Shown piece after piece: positions 16,119-21,848 of a stretch of 21,848 nucleotides of DNA. The stretch lies in NCBI RefSeq assembly GCF_000090795.2, contig NW_003546539.1:69311-91158 (forward strand), written 5' to 3'. Under the pieces are notes generated by a model. The model ran no database searches, had not been told where the DNA came from, and worked only from the letters and a program-made list of their open reading frames with translations. Numbering within the stretch: position 1 is the first letter of the stretch; each line of letters starts with the position of its first letter. Position numbers and translations under genes: made by a program. This DNA comes from Amphimedon queenslandica. Lineage: Eukaryota > Porifera > Demospongiae > Haplosclerida > Niphatidae.

Positions 16119-16609
16119 TCATTAGTTGCTGCCATAAAATGGAGCAGAAATTATCTAAAATTTATTCATGAACCCATAAAAGGCAAGCCTATCTATGTAA
16201 TAGGCAGTATCAGCCATGTAATTGGGGGGGGGGAGACTCAAGATCACGGGTTTTGTACTGCTAGAAACCTTGTTGATAGGTACAATTGTTCTCTGAAAAG
16301 TTTCAGTGGGATCATATTAATATTAGAGTTGCTTATCAACACTGTAATTCATCATAGGTTGGGAAATCCTGCTCCTGAACCACCAAAACTACCAGGTCAA
16401 TTTTTGATCACCTCGTATAAATAAGGCCAGTTATCAACACAAACAGGGGTGAATGTGCAACAAACTTTAGAAATTGCAATATACATGGAAGGGTTTTGTT
16501 CCCAAGTTCAAATCTAGGACATAAAAAATTTGTATTAATAATTATTACTTAAGCTACTGTACTTATTGAGAATTAAATTATTATTGTTAGTGTTATATAT
16601 TGTTGTCAT
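16119..16609. other. No gene seen; poly-G run
   Basis: A run of ten Gs sits at 16224-16233 in otherwise AT-rich sequence. No open frame is recognised until the integrase core begins. Confidence 0.4.
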
Positions 16610-16976
16610 TTGTTCTCAATTATTATTAATCTTCATATAATTGACCAATGGCCAAAATTCAACCTTGCTTTCCCTTTTAAAGACAAAACTGCAGAAAATG
16701 TGGCAACCACTCTTCAAAAGTATGTCTTTCCTATAACAGGCCTACCAAGTATTTCACAAAGTGACAATGGAAAAGAATTTGTGAACAAACTTATTGGTGC
16801 TGTACTAAGAAATTGGCCAGGTCAAGTTGAAATTGTTAATGGCCGACCATATCCCAAGTGATAGTGAAGGTAATGAAGATCATAAGAAAGCAATTGATAA
16901 TATTAAGAGAACTAAACAAATCAAATTGCAAAATAATGTTTCTGCTGGTGCAAAAAAATTTTCCACCAAAATTTAG
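16610..16976 (+). pseudogene. Retroviral-type integrase core (rve) fragment, KRBA2/SCAND3-like
   Basis: The frame reads INLHIIDQWPKFNLAFPF, KDKTAENVATTLQKYVFPI, TGLPSISQSDNGKEFVNKL and NWPGQVEIVNGRPY, ending TGA 16859. SDNGKEF carries the second catalytic Asp of the DDE integrase fold, and WPG...NGRP is typical of the integrase cores in KRBA2/SCAND3-like proteins and their parent elements. The upstream strand with the first catalytic Asp (VDxxD) is missing. The third acidic residue (QGxxE) is lost through a shift after NGRPY, beyond which another frame (SDSEGNEDHKKAIDN, RTKQIKLQNN) continues to TAG 16974. The parental element could be a Ginger-like DNA transposon or an LTR retroelement; this fragment cannot tell them apart. 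Confidence 0.65.
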
Positions 16977-17717
16977 CGCAAATAGAAAGTATCAAATCCA
17001 GATAAACTCTTGGCCTGATTTCTTTGGTTATAAGCCTGAACTGTATACACCATAAGGTAAGTTTTTCTACACATGCCCATAAAACATGTGTACACACCTA
17101 CAAACACACCCAATTAATTACTTTATTAAATGCATTTCATTATACGAAGTGTATTGGTGGTATAAATGCAAGAAAACGCAGTGAAAACATCTTCCCAGTC
17201 CTCAAGGATCTGCAGTGTTGTCTTTGTGTAAACAAGGCCTTAGAAAGATTTACTGCAGCAGAGTCCAGTGACTACTATGGATAGCAGTTAAAAATTGGTA
17301 TAAAATTATTATATACTCCATACTTACATCACTATATATGTTTCAAAATAATTCAAATAGTTTATCAATTTCAACGAGATTTATCGATGCATATATAAAA
17401 CTTCGGTTTGTATATACTTTTTCACCGTACAAAGTCACACAAGATCATCTTCAAAAATTATTGAATTGAGAAATGATCCATACTGAATTAGTCAACTTTT
17501 ACTTTAAGCTGCTACTTTAAAATATGGTACAATCTTGTAAAGTTAGTATAAGCAACAATATCTTACCAAAGTAATGGGCACATAGGATACTATTGTTGCA
17601 TTCATATTACTCCTTCATGACTCTACAAAGGCTTATGATATAGAGAAGAGCTTGAGTCAATCACAGCGAGATGATTTTAAGTACAATTGATTTTTGTTTT
17701 AACTGTAAATTTATTAG
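16977..17717. other. No gene assigned; short open stretch 17141-17284
   Basis: The frame 17141-17284 (HYTKCIGGINARKRSENIFP, LKDLQCCLCVNKALERF) has a Cys cluster but no recognised motif. The rest is AT-rich and apparently non-coding. Confidence 0.25.
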
Positions 17718-17930
17718 AGTGAAATATTAAGAAAAGGGAAGGTACTGATTCCAGTTCGGGTCAATTTTTTATCTACCATTAAAGAGACAGTTGATGGGTT
17801 TGAGAATTTTTGGGGGTCTCCACAGACGGTAGGAACAATAGATAGGTCACACATCCCAATAATGAAGCCAGTCGAATCTGCCTCAGATTATTTCAATAAA
17901 AAATCCTTTTATTTAAAAATCAATGTCTGA
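17718..17930 (+). pseudogene. PIF/Harbinger transposase fragment (first catalytic Asp region)
   Basis: An open frame of 70 codons reads SEILRKGKVLIPVRVNFLST, TVDGFENFWGSPQTVGTIDR, SHIPIMKPVESASDYFNKKS and FYLKINV, ending TGA 17928. The block GFENxxGxPQxxGxIDxSHIPI...S..Y.N.K...S is the signature around the first catalytic Asp of HARBI1/PIF-Harbinger (DDE_Tnp_4) transposases. The usual G after that Asp is Arg here (IDRSHI). The second and third acidic motifs (W-PGxxHDx, NxxLS..R..VE) are absent downstream, so only the N-terminal half of the catalytic domain is left. Confidence 0.75.
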
Positions 17931-18241
17931 ACTTACAATAAAGATGAAGGAAATTTGACTTTTAAAAGGACTTGAACAATAACTGGGCTATTACTTTTCC
18001 CGCAGTAGAAGTGCCCAAACCAAATAAACAACCCATCGTTAGTCTCCAAATGGTTACAGCAATGCGTTCATCAACAGAGATACAAGTAGGATTCTAAATT
18101 TTGTTACTGCTTTACTCAAATGGGGCTTCAGTTCATGGCATATCATATCAAGTCTCCTTATTCATTCTTAAATACTCTCTCCACCAATCATTACCAAACT
18201 GTCCTACACTTCCTTATTTCCAAAAGTTTCTTGATCTTAAT
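17931..18241. other. No gene seen
   Basis: AT-rich; no continuation of the Harbinger frame could be read in any frame. Confidence 0.35.
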
Positions 18242-18589
18242 TTACACCGAATACTGCAACAAATCGACTGCTTTGCTGCTAGTGACATAGTGCAAACCAT
18301 TGCTATGATACAAGCTTAGAAAGTGGGATAAAAACAGAAAAGTGAACTGAACAAGTACTAATATCTCACACAAATCTTCCTTCATTGCCATGTGCATTAG
18401 TATTCTTCTTCTTTTGTTTCTCAAACGTTTCTTGCAAATTCTTAACAGCTGAAATAAAAGCAATAATACTATCCCAAAAACTAGAAGTCCTTCTATCTTG
18501 GTATCAATACACACGTGTTGCCTAGTAACATGACTAACATCACATGACAAATAATTAATTGTAATGGATTCATTACTGGGCAAAGACCA
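18242..18589 (-). CDS. Candidate last exon encoding a transmembrane segment
   Basis: On the minus strand an acceptor-like CTACTCATCTTAG ends at 18590. The open frame then reads WSLPSNESITINYLSC, a short region with three Cys and an NES glycosylation sequon, and IEGLLVFGIVLLLLFQLLRI directly followed by the basic stretch CKKRLRNKRRR, the usual pattern of a membrane span with a stop-transfer signal. A second hydrophobic stretch (LVLVQFTFLFLSHFLSLY) comes near the end; stop TAA at 18244-18242. The family is not recognised. It could be the 3' exon of a single-pass membrane protein gene whose upstream exons were displaced, or a chance frame opposite AT-rich DNA. Confidence 0.3.
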   Translation of the reverse strand, partial: WSLPSNESITINYLSCDVSHVTRQHVCIDTKIEGLLVFGIVLLLLFQLLRICKKRLRNKRRRILMHMAMKEDLCEILVLVQFTFLFLSHFLSLYHSNGLHYVTSSKAVDLLQYSV

Positions 18590-18601
18590 CTAAGATGAGT
18601 A

Positions 18602-18937
18602 GAGCTTGTTTGTATGGCCATTGTCCTTTGCTTTGTTGATGATGATTTCAAGATAGTTTAACGTCTTATGAAATTACAGTTGCTACAAAAATCAATGTGT
18701 TGAGAGAAGATTGCAAGGGAGCTTATCACTACTTTATCTGTAAATTGTGCAGTCACTTCAGACAAACTAGTGGTAGTAATGCATGACCAGGCAGCTCTAA
18801 ATGGAGTTGCTATGAGGACTATCAAGGTAATATATCCAGTATTACTGGATATTGGATGATTCTTTCACCTGCTTGATTTAGTAGGTGAAAAGTTTTGCAC
18901 AACACACATCTCAGAGTTCATTATAGACACTTTGCAG
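18602..18937 (+). pseudogene. hAT-like (RNase-H-fold) transposase-derived fragment with three stops
   Basis: One uninterrupted frame carries AIVLCFVDDDFKIV, stop, RLMKLQLLQKSMC, stop, EKIARELITTLSV, LVVVMHDQAALNGVAMRTIK, VIYPVLLDIG, stop, FFHLLDLVGEKF and THISEFI. The stops are TAA 18659, TGA 18701 and TGA 18857. I recall the order FVD.DF..QRL..LQLL...ARELI...LVA.MRDRAS.N..AMRT.K..YP..LDIGCFSHTLD.VGEKF from invertebrate transposon-derived proteins with a hAT-like catalytic domain. There is no frameshift across 333 bp, only substitutions to stops. It ends about 38 bp before the ATG of the SWIM-family fragment. Confidence 0.5.
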
Positions 18938-18974
18938 AAAGGTGTGGTTGAGTGTGGCAATTTATGCGGCGGCC

Positions 18975-19554
18975 ATGTTGGAGTACAGCTTAGCATATAA
19001 TAATATGGCGTCAAATGTAGTAAGAGCTCTTTTACCAGGTTAAATAAATTCTATAATAGATGTACCTTCAAAATCAAGGTACAGAAAAAAACTGCAGTAC
19101 ATTGGTGGACAAGATTCATATAAATTACCTCATTCTTCGTGGATAGATGATGTTGATGAGTGGCCAAGCACAACATACATACATGTAGGAATGTACTTAG
19201 CCTTTTCCCCAAGCACCTACACTGGACAAGATTTGCTGAATTATAAGAGCCTTGAATGCTATCAGAGATTTGTAGCTGGTTGGGTAAGAGATGTGCTTGT
19301 GACTGAATATGGTGATGACAAGAAGATCATGACTGGCAAGGTAAGCATTTTAATTAAAGTTTATTTTGAATAAATAATTAATTAATAGGTAAATAATTCT
19401 ATGAAGTTAAGAGAAAAGCCCCTCATACGATGGGTGTGGACATTGTAATTGTATAACAGGCCTTGGTGAATCTTGTAGCCACATAGCAATACTTCCTTGG
19501 GCCATCGAAGCTGGTGTAGAAGTTAAAAACTGTTGGTATAACTCTAGACTTTGA
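18975..19554 (+). pseudogene. SWIM zinc-finger / YqaJ-recombinase family gene, N-terminal two exons, copy B
   Basis: An ATG at 18975 (or 19005) opens a frame with one TAA (19041). It then reads SIIDVPSKSRYRKKLQYIGG, WIDDVDEWPSTTYIHVG, YLAFSPSTYTGQDLLNYKSL and ECYQRFVAGWVRDVLV, up to a donor AAG|GTAAGC. A 48-nt intron (19341-19388) leads in phase to VNNSMKLREKPL. After a shift and apparent small deletion, the SWIM finger CNCITGLGESCSH (CxC-x7-CxH) and IAILPWAIEAGVEV follow, ending TGA 19552. The family I recall carries a C-terminal YqaJ/lambda-exonuclease-like nuclease; that part is absent here. These genes are multicopy in sponges, cnidarians and other invertebrates and may be transposon cargo. 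Confidence 0.6.
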
Positions 19555-19885
19555 TGGTCAATCTTTAATGTACATGTACTTGTGTATGGTTGTTATTACT
19601 GTAACCACATTAATTATTGCTGATGCATGCACATTATTATGTAATATTGTGTAACCTTAGAACTTTCTAGACTCTGTGGTTTTATGTATATGTATCATGC
19701 TTCTTATTGATTTTTGTTGGTTGTTCAGTATAGTTACTTAGTTCTTCTCAGTAAAATAATCCAACAAAAACTCCATTACTGTTACACAAAAAAGCCTATT
19801 GGGTTTTAGCAACACCCGTCAAAAATGTGCCTTTCGCCTTAGTGCCTTTTTGAAGGGAGTAGTGGAGCTCTGAACACATGGAAAC
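19555..19885. other. No gene seen; 3' flank of the ISL2EU-type element
   Basis: The 3' terminal inverted repeat of the transposase gene at 19886-21315 would be expected here (toward lower coordinates). None could be matched with the upstream flank. Confidence 0.35.
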
Positions 19886-21315
19886 TTAATCAGTATTTAT
19901 AATAGAATCACACAAATTAGTCAATGCACAAGCTACTGTTACAACTTTGCCTAACATTGGTTTGTTGCCATTTTTACTTTGGACATAGTCAATCGCCATT
20001 GAGTTTCAGTGAGAATTGTGTACTTTTGACGTAAAAGTCCTATGACACACTCAACATGTATCCAAACATTTGCAATACATCTTGTTTGTTCGATACCAAT
20101 ACCAGAAAGTTGCTTCTTTCCCCTTGTAAAGGATGGAATAGTAACATTAACAGCCCAAGCTGCTACAGATTCAGAAATGTCAAAACCTCTATCTGCCAGT
20201 ATGACACCTCCAGGTATTAAATTGTTTAATAATCCACAAATTTCTGTGATATGTTTGTCACTCACTCTCCCTCCCTATCCTTTAGAGATGAAACTTAATA
20301 TACCTTGTGGTGTGACGCCAATAAGATATTTCACCGTATTGTGGTGCTTGTAAGTAGAGAAAGCTTGGGCTTATGTGAGTTGGTTAGATGACTTTTCAAT
20401 AAAAATCTCAAAGCAATCAATAATGACAGTACACCTGGGACAGTTTTACGGAAACACATCAGCATTGTGGCCAACAAAATGTCACGCTCTGGCCATAAAA
20501 TGAGAGGTTTGAGCTTAATAAAAAGGACATTTATTACATGATGGAACACTCTTGAGACAGTACTGGTATGAACCAAAAACCAATACCCCAGATCTTTTAA
20601 TGAGAAATTATGTCGCATACACATTAGTGTTAACAAAAGTTATTGGAAAGTGGACAGTGATTATCTCTGAAACAAATCAGGACGAACAAAATCATACACC
20701 ACTTCAAAAATCTCCCAAATTGGCAAACCAGTGTAATAGACTATTTTTACTGTTTTGTCCTTATATGATTTGGGTGTTTTGTTACTAAAATTCTCTGTCT
20801 GAACTTTTTTCTCAACCAGCATGTGTTCTGTCTGAACTTCTTTATTAACTGGTATGCATTTAACCACTTCATCAACTCTACCAACATCATCATTACTTAT
20901 CATCCTGCTGGTTTTGTTCAACCTCATCAGCATCTTTATCGCTTTCACAAACTCTCTGCCTTTTACTTGCTCTCATAAGTGCTCTAGAATACCGTGCATT
21001 ACTAGTAGCTGGGCCTGAAGCAGTTCTGATATAGCCAAGGCTTATGGATGGCACCCAATCTGGGTTTGTAGTGTCATATAATTGACTAGGACAACCACTG
21101 ATAAAAGGGTCTGAACATACTAGAGTATACTGGTAGTTGCTAGTCTTGATGTCTGACCTATTTATGGTAGCAAGCCATTCTCTTTGCCTTCTAGATGTTA
21201 AAGGTTCAGTCTCAGATCCTTGGTGTTTGATTATCCCTGGCAAACAATAAAAAGACTTCTTTATGTCTTTGTGTTCATGGTTTGAGCAACCTATAACAGC
21301 ACAGAAGTTCACCAT
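19886..21315 (-). pseudogene. THAP + DDE transposase of ISL2EU type, nearly full length but broken
   Basis: Reading leftward: ATG 21315 starts MVNFCAVIGCSNHEHKDIKK, an N-terminal THAP finger with REWLATINRSD, LVCSDPFISGCPSQLYD and DWVPSISLGY; the zinc His of CSDHF is Pro. A linker follows (NKEVQTEHMLVEKKVQTE; VYYTGLPIWEIFEVVYDFV), then an HTH-like part (LGYWFLVHTSTVSRVFHHVI). The catalytic domain has IIDCFEIFIEKSSN (Asp codon 20418-20416), [10 protein letters not shown] (Asp 20193-20191) and [16 protein letters not shown] (Glu 20052-20050). The C-terminus [19 protein letters not shown] stops at TAA 19888. All three catalytic residues survive, but the frame is broken by shifts near 20920, 20435 and 19995 and by stops at 20661, 20640, 20371 and 20275. 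Length (about 475 codons) is normal for the family. No terminal repeats identified. Confidence 0.82.
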
Positions 21316-21689
21316 GTTGTACTCCAAGATGGTGGCTGTAATAAATTGCCACAATCGATCAGACCCTTCTGCAAAGGGTCTATATGGTGGGTTAGCTTAT
21401 TTAGTCACAGTCCAAAAGCTCGTGTTCTCTGGAGACAACAAACAAGTAGGCCTATTGCCTCGTATTCTGCTATAGTCAGTTTCAGTTGAGTCTAACAGGT
21501 GAAACACCATTATAACTTTTTTGTTATTAATGCTAGCAACTTGAAACTTAGTCTATAGTAGGGCCACACTGACTTTGTTCAGCTAATTATAAATGCACGA
21601 GTAGCTGTCATATGAAAGTGGCTGTTAATTGTCACATAAGTGTTTGTTTATAGTAGCTTACCCACAATGAATATAATTATGAGACAAAT
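21316..21689. other. Spacer with imperfect foldback
   Basis: CTATAGTCAGTTTCA (21470-21484) pairs imperfectly with TGAAACTTAGTCTATAG (21542-21558), allowing a 2-nt gap and one mismatch. It could be a terminal structure of the ISL2EU-type element's 5' end, but the other end does not show it. Confidence 0.35.
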
Positions 21690-21708
21690 TTTATTATAAA
21701 CTTTTATT
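21690..21708 (-). terminator. Two AATAAA polyadenylation signals (minus strand)
   Basis: Read on the minus strand, AATAAA occurs at 21708-21703 and again at 21695-21690, 38 and 51 nt after the stop codon of the right-edge frame. The compact spacing suits a short 3' UTR. Confidence 0.45.
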
Positions 21709-21745
21709 ATTTTAAAATTACAGTAAATAAAAGTAATATTATTAG

Positions 21746-21847
21746 TCAGGTGTATTCATAATTGTAATTAGCAACCACAGCATCATTTGGAGAGGCAGAG
21801 ATTGAAGTGACACCTTTGCTAGAGGCTTCATTACTATCGGACTCATC
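21746..21847 (-). CDS. C-terminal 33 codons of a gene cut by the right window edge
   Basis: The minus-strand frame enters from the edge and reads DESDSNEASSKGVTSISASP, then NDAVVANYNYEYT, and stops at TGA 21748-21746. The acidic/Ser-rich tail is disordered and carries no domain. Support comes from the position of two AATAAA signals just downstream and from the lack of any transposon motif. The upstream body of the gene is outside the window, so function cannot be named. Confidence 0.4.
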   Translation of the reverse strand, partial: DESDSNEASSKGVTSISASPNDAVVANYNYEYT

Positions 21848-21848
21848 A

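Noticed and set aside
21470-21558. Imperfect foldback as the terminal inverted repeat of the ISL2EU-type element
   Set aside because: Both arms are on the same side of the gene, and no matching sequence was found in 19555-19885, so element ends are not established.
1-21848. CRISPR arrays, bacterial operons, ribosome-binding sites
   Set aside because: Introns, polyadenylation signals and animal transposon families show that the window is eukaryotic; no regularly spaced repeat array was seen.

Overview
ORGANISM. The window is eukaryotic and very probably from an invertebrate animal. It is roughly two-thirds A+T by eye and has almost no long open frames. Coding islands of 60-200 codons are flanked by GT/AG splice signals, and two introns that can be placed with matching phase are only 48-50 nt long. 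The mixture of decayed transposon families, the tiny introns and the repeated octamer TACATGTA suggest a demosponge (Amphimedon-like). That is an inference, not something the sequence proves.

LAYOUT. This is mostly a transposon graveyard between two truncated host-like genes, both on the minus strand. At the left edge (1-263) are the first two exons of a Ser/Thr-rich protein. Next come a terminal-inverted-repeat MITE (730-976), a 3 x 25 bp tandem repeat, and a Ty3/gypsy gag remnant in three frames (1628-2158). They are followed by a BAF-like exon (2207-2485), a nested hairpin (3918-4026) and a broken Crypton-type (DUF3504) tyrosine-recombinase gene (4417-5389). A hAT-type MITE with a perfect 8-bp target duplication lies at 5841-6202. 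From 6.6 to 9.5 kb there is a second set: a SWIM/YqaJ-family N-terminal piece, a second BAF-like exon and a second DUF3504 remnant, all on the plus strand.

From 10 to 19.6 kb the mosaic continues. It holds a pogo/Tigger exon, several unrecognised exon-like frames, a 211-codon intact frame from a probable unclassified DDE family, a BED zinc finger (minus), a pogo-type C-terminus with PHD finger, a KRBA2/SCAND3-type integrase core, a PIF/Harbinger piece, a hAT-like RNase-H piece and a SWIM/YqaJ gene piece. A nearly full-length but broken THAP + DDE transposase of ISL2EU type occupies 19886-21315 (minus). The right edge has the last 33 codons of a minus-strand gene with AATAAA signals close behind the stop.

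HOW IT FITS TOGETHER. No intact operon-like or cooperating system is visible. At least nine mobile-element or element-derived families are present and nearly all are broken by stops or frameshifts. The most thought-provoking feature is the pair of BAF-like (barrier-to-autointegration-factor-like) domains that share sequence beyond the BAF core. Each lies upstream of a DUF3504 recombinase remnant on the same strand. Either this is chance clustering in a TE-dense region, or it marks a two-copy element or gene family that joins a BAF-like DNA-binding domain to recombinase genes. Family names below come from motif recognition without database search.
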